Shown: positions 50,999-60,123 of the stretch, one piece after another
How positions within the stretch are numbered: position 1 is the first letter of the stretch
Layout: each line of letters begins with the position of its first letter
Notes under the pieces: generated by a model
What the model was told of the DNA's origin: nothing
Databases searched by the model: none
What the model saw: only the letters and a program-made list of their open reading frames with translations
Assembly: GCA_047600805.1 (NCBI GenBank)
Contig: JASGKG010000001.1
Span: 4,526,001-4,590,000, forward strand
From: JADKHC01 sp047600805
Lineage (GTDB): Bacteria > Verrucomicrobiota > Verrucomicrobiia > Opitutales > Opitutaceae
DNA length: 64,000 nucleotides
Direction: 5' to 3'
Made by a program: the position numbers and the translations under genes

Positions 50999-52525
50999 AT
51001 GGCGATACCCCGCACAAAGGCCGATTTCCGCGCACGAATTGTGCGTTGGGTGGTCGGCTTGGGACTTATCGCGGGAAGTATTTTCTTAATGCATCATGCG
51101 AGTTCGGAAGGCCGAGCGCGGCCCGGAGATTCCGCTTCCACTGTGCGAGTTGCGGTGCCTCGACACGCTTCTGCCTGGTCGCAGCAACTCGCCGCGTTGC
51201 GGACGCTTCTCGCGCCAGAGATTTCTCCGGCAAAAGGGGAACGCGTTCAGGAGCCGGTGCCTCGCGTTTCATTTGAGGAAGTCAGCGTTACAGAGGTGCG
51301 AAGGAGGGTTTTCTCGCCGGGTGTGACAACTCTGGCCGTTCGTTCGCCAAACAACGAGCTGCGCGACGCGGTTTCTTTCGCGTCAGCGACAGATGGAGCA
51401 GCGAAAAAACAGGAACCCGCTGACCGGGCGTTCGTCGTTTTGAACCCGCTGGCGCTGGTTCTGCCGTTATCGGTGCAGCCAGTTGGTTCGGCAAGCAGCG
51501 GGTTGGCTCCCGTGTTGTCTGCGGCCATCAGCGCAAGCATCTCGACGGCGATTCCTGGAACGGCAGTGGCGTCTTCCGATGCCGTCGTGCAGCTTCCAAC
51601 GGTCTGGACGATGATCAACGTCTCTCCGCGAGTGGGCCAGGCGGATTGTCATCTTGTTCAATTTCCCACCGGTAAAAACGTATTGATCGATGCGGGCGAA
51701 GGTTGGGATGCGCACGGTGCGGCACTGGGTTATTTGCAAAGCGCGGCGATCACTCACCTCGATTTGGTGGTGCTGACCCACATGCATTGGGATCACTATG
51801 GAAAGCTCATCGAGATCATTAATGCCGGAATAAAGGTAGATCGCGTGGCTTTGAGCCTGCCAGCCTCGCGGGAAATTGCTGACGCGGAGATCCCGTGGGG
51901 ATGCGATTGGGACGACGTGCAGCGGTTGCTCCAGTTCCTGCGCGAGCGCCAGATTCCTTATTGGACGCCGAAGTCCGGCGAAACCTTGATGGAGGCAACG
52001 CAGGGCGCAGTAAAAACGACGATCGAGGTCCTTTGCCTCTTCGATGGGATTAACACACCGGTGGGCGCAACCGATGTTAATGATACAAGCATGGTGTTGC
52101 GTCTTGCACATGGTTCGATTCGTGCGCTTTTTACGGGGGACTTGAACAATCCGCTCGGGGCGTGGATGGCGACGAGTGAACTCGACCTAAAAGCTGATTT
52201 GCTGAAGGTGCCTCATCACGGCACGGAAGGATTGGCGCCGAACAGTTTCTTTGACCGAGTCGGAGCTAAAGCCGTGTTTGTCCCATCACCATTGGCCTTG
52301 TGGTTCTCTGACCGAAGCGGTCGTGCGCGTGAATATTTCGCGCAACGAGGCGTTCCAGCCTACGTGAGCGGACTCGACGGCAACGTGACGGTGCGGATCG
52401 ACGTCGATTCATATTCCGTTACGTCTGACCGCCGGGATTTACGAGACAGGCGCCGCTTATGGAGACGCAGGGAGCATACGCAAACACCCAATTCGTCGCA
52501 CGAAGCACCACCTTTGGTCGAGTGA
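50999..52525 (+). CDS. Metallo-beta-lactamase-fold protein, ComEC C-terminal type
   Basis: The 508-residue protein has an N-terminal membrane anchor (VRWVVGLGLIAGSIFLMHHA), a long Ala/Val/Ser-rich linker, and from about residue 200 a metallo-hydrolase domain: QADCHLVQFPTGKNVLIDAG, THMHWDHYG near 258-266, ALFTGDLNNP, and LLKVPHHGTEG. This is the ComEC/Rec2-like MBL domain without the ComEC membrane channel, so a secreted nuclease or phosphodiesterase is possible. A basic tail follows. It is convergent with the DUF4450-like gene. The hairpin at 50939 may control it. Confidence 0.8.
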   Translation: MAIPRTKADFRARIVRWVVGLGLIAGSIFLMHHASSEGRARPGDSASTVRVAVPRHASAWSQQLAALRTLLAPEISPAKGERVQEPVPRVSFEEVSVTEVRRRVFSPGVTTLAVRSPNNELRDAVSFASATDGAAKKQEPADRAFVVLNPLALVLPLSVQPVGSASSGLAPVLSAAISASISTAIPGTAVASSDAVVQLPTVWTMINVSPRVGQADCHLVQFPTGKNVLIDAGEGWDAHGAALGYLQSAAITHLDLVVLTHMHWDHYGKLIEIINAGIKVDRVALSLPASREIADAEIPWGCDWDDVQRLLQFLRERQIPYWTPKSGETLMEATQGAVKTTIEVLCLFDGINTPVGATDVNDTSMVLRLAHGSIRALFTGDLNNPLGAWMATSELDLKADLLKVPHHGTEGLAPNSFFDRVGAKAVFVPSPLALWFSDRSGRAREYFAQRGVPAYVSGLDGNVTVRIDVDSYSVTSDRRDLRDRRRLWRRREHTQTPNSSHEAPPLVE

Positions 52526-52542
52526 TTCGCGCCGGTGGGCAA

Positions 52543-55500
52543 TCACCGCACGAGTGTGGCTGACATCAGGCCAATGACGACTTCATTGGAAAGGGCGCGG
52601 ATGGTGAGAGAGCGAAGTTCTTTGTTTGGATCTAGAGAAAGGGTGAGTACGGTGGCCGCTCCACCGCCGACCTCGCGTCCTTGGCCTTTGAAGGCTGCTC
52701 GATCTAGGAAGCGAACCTTACCGGTTTTTAAGTCAACCCGCGGCGGAAACGAGCCAAAGTAGCGAAACTGGTAATCGTCGATGAAGTAGTCCTGTTCGAT
52801 GGGCCACCATGTCGTGGGGTTGTAGAGCGCAAGACGAGAGGTGGTGCCATCCATATACGTGGCGATGACTTCACCGTTGTCGATGTGGCTCTGCATCCAG
52901 TTGGTCGAACCAGCCATGAGAAGCAGGAGCTGTGAGGCCTGTCCGGAAAGTGGAACGGTGACTTCTCGGGGGTAGTTGTCCCACTGGGAGGTGAAAATGA
53001 TGTTTTTGCCCTCGGCGGGTGTTGCGAAAGCAACTCCATTTGGCATGAGGAAACGCCCATTGTTTGATTTCGCGAATGCACGGAGGCCGGAGTCGTCGAT
53101 CTCCGCGGTGGCATTCACGAACCCGGCCCAAGCGCCAATGCCTTGCTTCGGAATTGCCAGCGAACAGAAGGGCGACCGAGGTGAGCGATATTCGTTTTTG
53201 AAAATCTGCGTAACGGAGTCGTTGAAGAACGAGGTAAGGTCGACTGTTTCGACGTGAAACTCTTGCGGTAGCGGCTGCTTCCAATCGATTTTCACGTGCT
53301 TTTGCGCGAGGACCATGCGGCGCGTTGGTTCTTCAGGTGTTTTGGGCGAGACCGGTTCGCCCGCCCAGGCGATGGTGATGGTGAAAGCATTGGCCGCAGA
53401 GCATTCGAACTCGAGTTTAGGAACTGCGGAGTCGCTGGAGATTTTTGCTTCGTGAGTTGCGCCATTAACGGTGACTTTGGCGTGCTGAAAACGAGCCGGT
53501 ATTTCCGCGCGAAGCTTGATCGGTTTTGTGAACCGGAGGTTTAGTGTATAACTTTCGGTTTTGCCGTCGCGCTTGAAATCGCAATCGACGTCGGGATGCT
53601 TAAGCTGCGCATGTGTCCAAGCAAACGGAAATCCGGGAGCGAAGACCAAAACTCCGTCGAGTAAATCCGGTTTGATGCCAAACAGACCTTCGACGATCGC
53701 GCGTGATGTGACGCCCGAGCCGTCTCCGAAATCTCGCTGAGATTCGCGCCGGTAGACGTCCAGGTAGTTCATCGATCCGACGTTTCCGGGAGAGATGCCC
53801 ATGAACATGCTAGCAGTGAGGGCGCTTTTGAGAAGCAGGTAAGCTTCTTCGGCGCGTCCGGATTGCCAAAACGCCAGAGCGGTGTGGATGTTTTCGCCCA
53901 TCACCACGTTGTTGATCGACCATGTGTACGGCATCCAGTCAGAGGTTGGGAAAACATGAAGATTTTCTGGCACGCCGGGGCCCTGAACGGGGATCTTTGC
54001 GAATGCGTGCTCAACGAAGTCACTCATTTGGGCGGCTTCTCTTGGCGTCGGTACCTTGGAGTCAACAACGTGATAAAAGGACCAAAGCGCCGCGCTCGGA
54101 TGGATGCGTTGAAGGCCGAGGTAGTCTTTGAATTCGGCGAACATCCCTTTTTTGTGCATCCAAAGAAGCTCACGCATGCCTCTGGCGATGAGTTCGGATT
54201 CGCGTTCGTAGGGTGTGGCGTCCTTGCCCAGGAGGCGTGCGAGGCGCGCGGCCATTTTGTTGTGGTAGAAATTGTAGGCGGAGGCGTGCGCCGTTCCGCC
54301 GCCGTGGTACTGAAGATCGTCGCTTGCCCAGATCGCCGCGTAAGCTTCGTAAAGCGGCAGTTTTTCACCTTTTGTATTCGAAAACTCGCGACGGAAGAGA
54401 CGCCGTTCCCAAGCGAGGTGGCGTTCGATCACGGGCCAGACTTTTTGCGCGAAATCGAGATCTCCGGTCCACAGCAGATGACGGAATAGCGCATCAATGT
54501 AGACAAGATTCATGTCGTAGTGGGAATTTGAGATGTCGCCGTTGCTGTGGAGGGCGGCTTCGCTTCGGGCGAGATTCGCATTTTCGTCGGCGGGCGGAAG
54601 CTTGTCGGGAATCGGCGAAGTGTTTTGCCGGCCTGCCCAATACGAGAGGTGGCGCCGCGTGCGGTCGTGCCAGCCGAGCGCGTCCATCGCGTAAGGGCCG
54701 CGCCAGCCGAGAAGCTTCGAGCGCCAGGCGATGGCGCCGTGCATGACGACGCCTTGTGGTTCGTCCCACACGGCGTCGGCTGCGACATTGAGCGCGGCAA
54801 CAGCGGCGTTGATGAACGGATCGGGGGTAGAAACGGAAACCTGGTCGCGCAAATCTCTGAAGTGGCCCTCGGCTGCAGCAAATTCTCCCGCGAGCGTGTC
54901 TGAGGTCAGAGACTGTCGCCGAGGTCCTGCAGCAACATCCGGGGACGACAGAAAGTCGCGCTCGCCTTTAACCTCTCGATAGGTGGCCAGTTCGCCACGC
55001 TCGTCGGAGCTCTGCGCCATGCGTTCGATTGCGACAAACGTGGGTGAACCCACGCCGAGTTTGTGGTGGCCGATAAGGATCGGAGCCTCGCCGGGTGTGC
55101 CCTCGGAACCTAATAGCGAAGTGAGATCTGGCCAAAACACTGCGTTCGCAAGCGCGAGTGTAGCACGAGGTTGGCTGGTGCCCGCGAGTGTGGCTGGCTT
55201 GCTGCGCAACGTGAAAGAGGCTCCGCTAATTTCGAAGTGATTGCCCGTGCAAAACTCCGGCTTGAGCTGGAAGTATTCACTGATCGGAACGTCTTCGGTG
55301 CCGATGTCGCCGTCGCGCCGGCCTCGTGTGCCATTTACGCCGCCATAGGCCCAAATGAGCTCGACGCTGTTGGGTAAGGTAGTTGGTTCGATCTTAACGA
55401 TCAACCCCTCGCGATCATGGAGGGCGATGGCGCTCACCAGAAGTTTTCCATTTCCCAGCAAACTGTCTTGAATTTCGTAGATGAGAGAACCTGGTCGGTA

Positions 55501-55827
55501 ACGAGTGATAATTGAATCTGCTTCGTGCAACCACTTGGAGTGTTGACCGACGCGAATACCGAAACGCAGATTACCGCCCCGACCTGGTAAATAGAGCAGA
55601 AATTCAGGCTTGTCGCCGCCGTCGACGCGAAACGCGGTGTTGCCGCCGTACAATGGGCGGTTGAAAAACTCGGTTCCGTTTTCGATAACAAAATCGGTGC
55701 CCTCCGGCCGATAGCGGAGCGGACGATCAAGTTGCCCTTCGAGGTTAGGTTTCAACTCGACGGTAAATGCACCGTGACAGCTGCATGCAACGAGGAAAGC
55801 GAGCGTGAGCGGGCGGAGTAATCTCAT
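52543..55827 (-). CDS. Exported DUF4450-like putative glycoside hydrolase
   Basis: The 1,094-residue protein has a signal peptide (LLRPLTLAFLVACSCHGA). The N-terminal region has GTEFFNRPLYGGNTAFRVDG and EFLLYLPGRGGNLRFG, which I associate with DUF4450. The middle is an alpha/alpha-barrel-like segment (SNSHYDMNLVYIDALFRHLL; YHGGGTAHASAYNFYHNKM; WSINNVVMGENIHTALAFW), as in several glycoside hydrolase clans, and the C-terminal part is beta-rich. Likely acts on plant or algal glycan outside the cytoplasm. The family name is from memory of the motif and is only moderately sure. Confidence 0.65.
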   Translation of the reverse strand: MRLLRPLTLAFLVACSCHGAFTVELKPNLEGQLDRPLRYRPEGTDFVIENGTEFFNRPLYGGNTAFRVDGGDKPEFLLYLPGRGGNLRFGIRVGQHSKWLHEADSIITRYRPGSLIYEIQDSLLGNGKLLVSAIALHDREGLIVKIEPTTLPNSVELIWAYGGVNGTRGRRDGDIGTEDVPISEYFQLKPEFCTGNHFEISGASFTLRSKPATLAGTSQPRATLALANAVFWPDLTSLLGSEGTPGEAPILIGHHKLGVGSPTFVAIERMAQSSDERGELATYREVKGERDFLSSPDVAAGPRRQSLTSDTLAGEFAAAEGHFRDLRDQVSVSTPDPFINAAVAALNVAADAVWDEPQGVVMHGAIAWRSKLLGWRGPYAMDALGWHDRTRRHLSYWAGRQNTSPIPDKLPPADENANLARSEAALHSNGDISNSHYDMNLVYIDALFRHLLWTGDLDFAQKVWPVIERHLAWERRLFRREFSNTKGEKLPLYEAYAAIWASDDLQYHGGGTAHASAYNFYHNKMAARLARLLGKDATPYERESELIARGMRELLWMHKKGMFAEFKDYLGLQRIHPSAALWSFYHVVDSKVPTPREAAQMSDFVEHAFAKIPVQGPGVPENLHVFPTSDWMPYTWSINNVVMGENIHTALAFWQSGRAEEAYLLLKSALTASMFMGISPGNVGSMNYLDVYRRESQRDFGDGSGVTSRAIVEGLFGIKPDLLDGVLVFAPGFPFAWTHAQLKHPDVDCDFKRDGKTESYTLNLRFTKPIKLRAEIPARFQHAKVTVNGATHEAKISSDSAVPKLEFECSAANAFTITIAWAGEPVSPKTPEEPTRRMVLAQKHVKIDWKQPLPQEFHVETVDLTSFFNDSVTQIFKNEYRSPRSPFCSLAIPKQGIGAWAGFVNATAEIDDSGLRAFAKSNNGRFLMPNGVAFATPAEGKNIIFTSQWDNYPREVTVPLSGQASQLLLLMAGSTNWMQSHIDNGEVIATYMDGTTSRLALYNPTTWWPIEQDYFIDDYQFRYFGSFPPRVDLKTGKVRFLDRAAFKGQGREVGGGAATVLTLSLDPNKELRSLTIRALSNEVVIGLMSATLVR

Positions 55828-55952
55828 GAGAGCGGATCGTGAGTGAATTTGATTAACGCCGGTTTGTTAACCCGGAACTGAGGAATGGGATTCTGAAATC
55901 TTTGATCGTTTTCTGTTCGGTTCGGCTGCGTACGGGCATTATAGGATAATCC

Positions 55953-57512
55953 ATGACGCCCGATGATACTGAATTGTTGCGCCGCTACGTTCGCGAAGGA
56001 GCTGAAGACGCCTTCCGCGAACTGGTGCAGCGGTATATCGGGGTGGTTTATCACGCAGCGTTGCGGCAAACGGGCGACGCGCGTCGAGCAGAGGATGTCG
56101 CGCAGGAAGTATTTACCCTCCTCGCGAAAAAGGCGCTGGTGCTGGAGGAACACCCCGTGTTGATCGGCTGGTTATTCTCCACAACGAGGCGGGTTTCGTG
56201 GAAAATGATGCGTGCTGAGCGTCGTCGCCGTGAACGGGAATATTGGGCACAGCTGGATATGGAGGAAGACGCCTCGAGTTCGCGCGACTGGGAACGATTG
56301 AAACCGGTATTGGATGCGGTGCTAAACCAGTTGAAACCGGCCGAGCGCGACGCGCTGTTGCTGAGGTATTTTGAGGAGCAGACTTTTGTGGAGATGGGGC
56401 GCCGGTTTGGAGTTTCAGAGGACGCGGCGAGGATGCGGGTGGACCGCGCGCTGCAGAAATTGCGTGGGCGGCTGGTGAAGCGCGGGATCGCATCGACTGC
56501 AGGTGCTCTAGCTACGTTGCTCGCAAGCCACGCCGTGGGCGCGACGCCGAGCGGGCTCGCCTCAAGCGTGTCGGCGACGGCGCTCAGTCAGTCAGTGACA
56601 GGAGGATTTTTCGCGATGCTGGCAAAACTAGTGCTTATGACCAAAACTCAAACGGCGATCTTATGTGGGCTGGCGACTTTACTCATGATGGGTGCGGTAT
56701 GGCAGCGACAAAAAGATCGGGAAGTTGAGCTGTCAGTTGCGATAGAAGGGGGGCGCGGAGAGGAGTTGCAGGCGGCGCTTAAACAGATCGAGCTGCAGAT
56801 CACTCAACTGCAAGGGACTCGTCCGCTGCCGGTACAAACTACATTGACACCAGAGCAGCAGGAAAAGAAACGGGAGAGCCTTCTGACCAATCGCAAGTTA
56901 TTCGATCCTAGGTATGCGGCGTTATACCGGCATTTGCACTTGGCACCGTCGGATCTGGAAAAGCTCAAAGACCTATTGGCCGAGCGCGGGTGGGATCAAA
57001 CAGTTGAACTCAGTTTCGCGCGGAAAAACGGGCTTGCCGAGATGAGGAATATAGAAACCCGCTTGGTGATGGCGGCGGCGAGCGTAGAGGTGAACGCGCG
57101 GATTCGAGCGCTACTCGGTGAAACGAGCTATGCCTATTTTGAACGGTACGACCGATCTTCTGTCCTGCGAAATCTGTTTTCCCGATTTACTGAGGAACTC
57201 GAATATTTGGGAGTGCCGATGAGCGATGAGCAGATGGATCTGTTCACTGATCTAGCTTACGTGCACATGCGGGACGGTTTGGATAGATGGCGTGAAGGAG
57301 GCGGGCCACAGATTTCCGCTGAGATGTCTGAGAAAGCCGCGACGTTTATGACGCCGCGGCAGCTCGAACGACTCAAGGCTGCACAGGAGGAGTTCGACGC
57401 CCGGCTGAAAATTTCTGCGATGAATCGCGCTGCTGCCGAACAAGGAAGGGTGATAGTTACCCAACATACAGCGAAATATTATCCGAAATGCCCGGTCGAC
57501 GACCGAGACTGA
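55953..57512 (+). CDS. ECF sigma factor with a membrane-tethered C-terminal domain
   Basis: This 519-residue protein begins with a sigma-70 region 2 (ELLRRYVREGAEDAFRELVQ, AEDVAQEVFTLLAKKA) and region 4 (LKPAERDALLLRYFEEQTFV then SEDAARMRVDRALQKLRGRL) within about 175 residues. A hydrophobic segment follows near 230-250 (AILCGLATLLMMGAVWQ), then a helical domain of about 260 residues that should lie outside the membrane. That domain appears related to the product of the next gene (RGWDQTVELSFARKNGLAEM and RALLGETSYAYFERY). ECF sigma factors with such extensions are known in Verrucomicrobia and Planctomycetes and may sense envelope signals directly. Its TGA overlaps the next ATG by one base. 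Confidence 0.85.
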   Translation: MTPDDTELLRRYVREGAEDAFRELVQRYIGVVYHAALRQTGDARRAEDVAQEVFTLLAKKALVLEEHPVLIGWLFSTTRRVSWKMMRAERRRREREYWAQLDMEEDASSSRDWERLKPVLDAVLNQLKPAERDALLLRYFEEQTFVEMGRRFGVSEDAARMRVDRALQKLRGRLVKRGIASTAGALATLLASHAVGATPSGLASSVSATALSQSVTGGFFAMLAKLVLMTKTQTAILCGLATLLMMGAVWQRQKDREVELSVAIEGGRGEELQAALKQIELQITQLQGTRPLPVQTTLTPEQQEKKRESLLTNRKLFDPRYAALYRHLHLAPSDLEKLKDLLAERGWDQTVELSFARKNGLAEMRNIETRLVMAAASVEVNARIRALLGETSYAYFERYDRSSVLRNLFSRFTEELEYLGVPMSDEQMDLFTDLAYVHMRDGLDRWREGGGPQISAEMSEKAATFMTPRQLERLKAAQEEFDARLKISAMNRAAAEQGRVIVTQHTAKYYPKCPVDDRD

Positions 57513-58432
57513 TGCACATGAAGATTCACAGGAAGAAAATCAACCTTTTGTTCCTAGGTATCTGTTGTTGCGGGGTGACAGCCTGGTGGCTTGGGTCGTT
57601 TCGACACGAGCGGATGCTAGCCCGAAAGCTTGATGAGCTTCGTCGTCGGAATGCAGTTATTGCCTCAAAAATCGAGAGAGGAAAGGACGAGTACGCCAAG
57701 GTGCGCGCCGCAGTTGTGCCGGAGGGAATGCTGTCGCCTGAGCAGAAGCGGCGGTTGCGCGTCGCGCAGTTGGTCGAGCAAATCAAACTTGAACGGGCCA
57801 ATCGCACGACGCCGATACCACCTCCTCCGCCAGAAGGACCGCGAGGGAACACGTTCCGCGAGTTAATGGACGACCCCGAGTATGTGCGGCTCGTGCTAGT
57901 GATTAGGAAATACGGATGGTTAGCGGAAAATTTTAGAGATTTCCGGTGGGCCAATATTCCTCCCGAAAAACAGGAAAAACTGTGCGAGCTCATCTTGGAT
58001 CGTGGCGTTTCGGCTGACGACGTCATGGCGGTTGCTCAGAAGAACGGGCTGGCGGACGAGCAGGCTTGGAAGCTTCGGGAGCAAGTGCTGGTGTCTATCG
58101 AAGACGAAATTAAGTCACTTCTGGGACAAGAAACCTACGAGAAATTCCGGCAAGCACCAAGGAGTTATGCGGACGAACTAATAAAGAGCTTACAGATTCG
58201 TCTCAGTTATTCGGATACACCTTTGAACAAGGAGCAGAAGCAGCAACTTTATGAGGCGATTCTTAAGTGCCAAATTCCTCGCCGGTTGAAGCCGGAGCAA
58301 GTTACGCCCTTGATTGAGCGTGCAGCGCCCGTACTGACCTCCGAGCAGCAGCAGGCCTTTCATCAAGTGGTGAATGAGTACAATTTGGGCAAAGGGGAAG
58401 ACATTCTTGTGGTACGTGATCCCAAGAAGTAA
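57512..58432 (+). CDS. Membrane-anchored protein related to the sigma factor's outer domain
   Basis: ATG 57512 shares its A with the sigma factor's stop (TGATG) and gives 306 residues: an N-terminal membrane anchor (KINLLFLGICCCGVTAWWLG), a coiled-coil-like stretch, and a helical domain. That domain resembles the sigma factor's C-terminus: DPEYVRLVLVIRKYGW, LILDRGVSADDVMAVAQKNG, IKSLLGQETYEKFRQ and a closing LTSEQQQAFHQVV. A start at 57488 is also possible. It is probably an accessory or decoy form of the same sensor domain. Confidence 0.7.
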   Translation: MHMKIHRKKINLLFLGICCCGVTAWWLGSFRHERMLARKLDELRRRNAVIASKIERGKDEYAKVRAAVVPEGMLSPEQKRRLRVAQLVEQIKLERANRTTPIPPPPPEGPRGNTFRELMDDPEYVRLVLVIRKYGWLAENFRDFRWANIPPEKQEKLCELILDRGVSADDVMAVAQKNGLADEQAWKLREQVLVSIEDEIKSLLGQETYEKFRQAPRSYADELIKSLQIRLSYSDTPLNKEQKQQLYEAILKCQIPRRLKPEQVTPLIERAAPVLTSEQQQAFHQVVNEYNLGKGEDILVVRDPKK

Positions 58433-58436
58433 TTGA

Positions 58437-59384
58437 TTAAGGCGCCTTCGCTTTTTCCAGCTGTCGCTCGATCCAACAGGCGTCCGTTTCCCAGCCCTGG
58501 GCTTTGTAGAATTTCGAGAGCTCTTCGTAGCGGACGACGGGATCGAATTGAATGTTGAAGTGAAGCTTGCGCAGGCAAATTGGGCAGACGTGCTGCGGCT
58601 GGGTGTCTGCTTCGTCGAGGTTGTTGGCCCCGTTGAGTAAACATTGATAGTAGATGCAGTGTGGCAGGCCGAACATGTGTGCGGTTTCGTGCGCGAGGAC
58701 TTTGCAGCTGCGGCGCAGAATCATCTCCTTGTAATCACTCGACCGTGGCTGGCCAAAGAACGCGGGGTCGTAACGCGCGAAGCTGTAGATTCCTACTCGG
58801 CCGGTGAGCGACGCTTGGCCGAAAACGTAGTTCCACGATTTCGCAGGGTAAAGGTCCGCCATGGTGACACCGATCAAGCAGTACGCATCTGACGGGAGCT
58901 GGGTCTTGAGGAAAGCAATGATGCTGCCGGTCAATAACTGCTCTTTTTGTGTATGGCCGTTGATTCGAGAGGAAAACTTCTGTGGATCGATGGAAGCGGT
59001 AGGCAGAATCTTTACATCAAGTTGGAAAAAGGCTTCCGCATAAACCCGCAGGTGCTCAAGCGAGGGGCTGGTGTCTGCGGGAAAATCGCCGAGGGGCTGG
59101 ATGTAGATGACGTTTCGTTTCGAATCGGGGCGATTGAATCCCGACGTCATATAGGCAGCGTAGGATTGTCCTTTTTCTTCGTGCGACTCCAACCAGTCAC
59201 TTAAGCCAGGGGCGCGGATGGGCTCAAAGTCTCCGCCGGCGGAAAACAGTTTTTGCAGCACGGGATTTTCGTTTTCCAGCGACCCCAAGGCTCGATCTCG
59301 TTCTAACGCCGAGGGCGGCTCGAAGCCATGGCAGGCGCACTGAAAGAAAATCGCTACCAACGTAATCCAAAGGGCGGATTTCAT
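58437..59384 (-). CDS. Exported archaemetzincin-type zinc peptidase
   Basis: The 315-residue protein has a signal peptide (LWITLVAIFFQCACHG) and a C-terminal archaemetzincin motif: HETAHMFGLPHCIYYQCLLN, then CPICLRKL. This fits HExxHxxGx3Cx4CxM...CxxC, including the extra zinc-finger cysteines, except that the usual Met is Leu. Family members hydrolyse short peptides in vitro. Export is notable because archaemetzincins are usually intracellular. It is convergent with the sigma-factor operon. Confidence 0.85.
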   Translation of the reverse strand: MKSALWITLVAIFFQCACHGFEPPSALERDRALGSLENENPVLQKLFSAGGDFEPIRAPGLSDWLESHEEKGQSYAAYMTSGFNRPDSKRNVIYIQPLGDFPADTSPSLEHLRVYAEAFFQLDVKILPTASIDPQKFSSRINGHTQKEQLLTGSIIAFLKTQLPSDAYCLIGVTMADLYPAKSWNYVFGQASLTGRVGIYSFARYDPAFFGQPRSSDYKEMILRRSCKVLAHETAHMFGLPHCIYYQCLLNGANNLDEADTQPQHVCPICLRKLHFNIQFDPVVRYEELSKFYKAQGWETDACWIERQLEKAKAP

Positions 59385-59452
59385 AAGTGGAGACTAACGT
59401 TCCAATTATTACCGCCAAGCGGATTCCGTTCTGCGCCAGCGCTGACCTAATT

Positions 59453-60070
59453 TTATATGGCAAGTCGCACGCCGAGGGCGATGAAGATGAGCCCGGCAAG
59501 GCGATTCAGGTGGAAGGTGAGCTTCGGTCGTGAGCGGATCAGCAGGCTTATGCTTCCGCTGAACACGCCAACGGAAGAAAAAATTGCGAGAGCCACGACG
59601 GCGAAACTAATTCCCAGGGCCATGAAGTGCATTCCCGGATGCGTTGCATTTGGGGGAATGAATTGGGGGATGAACGCCAAGTAGAAGAGCGCGACCTTGG
59701 GGTTAAGGACGTTCATGACGAATGCCTGCGCGAATATCCGCTTGTCGGGTAAACGCTCGTGCTGGTCAGGGACGGCGATCAAGTCCTTTGAGACAATTGC
59801 GCGGATGCCAAGATAGACGAGATAGGCCGCTCCGCAGACTTTTACCGCTGTAAACGCAGCCGACGAAGCGACCAGCATGGCCGATAGTCCGACTGCCGCC
59901 GCCGTGGTGTGAACCGAGAGTCCGGAACAGAAACCTGCAGCGGCGACCAGGGCGCTGCGGCGGCCTTGGGAAATGCCTTTGGCCAAAACATACAGGATGT
60001 CGGGGCCGGGTGACAACGTGATCGCAGCCGAAGCGAGCAAGAAAGCAGGAGTGACTGCCAAGTCGGTCAT
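59453..60070 (-). CDS. LysE/RhtB-family amino-acid exporter
   Basis: The 205-residue protein has six hydrophobic segments and family motifs near the N-terminus (ITLSPGPDILYVLAKGISQG, RRSALVAAAGFCSGLSVH) and in the middle (AFVMNVLNPKVALFYLAFIPQF). These transporters export amino acids such as lysine, threonine or homoserine. Substrate not determinable. It stands alone between the archaemetzincin and a TPR-protein gene on the same strand. Confidence 0.88.
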   Translation of the reverse strand: MTDLAVTPAFLLASAAITLSPGPDILYVLAKGISQGRRSALVAAAGFCSGLSVHTTAAAVGLSAMLVASSAAFTAVKVCGAAYLVYLGIRAIVSKDLIAVPDQHERLPDKRIFAQAFVMNVLNPKVALFYLAFIPQFIPPNATHPGMHFMALGISFAVVALAIFSSVGVFSGSISLLIRSRPKLTFHLNRLAGLIFIALGVRLAI

Positions 60071-60123
60071 GAAACGCAGCTGGGGGAGGACGGCGGTTTA
60101 TCGGCAACTTAGTGGTTCGGTCC

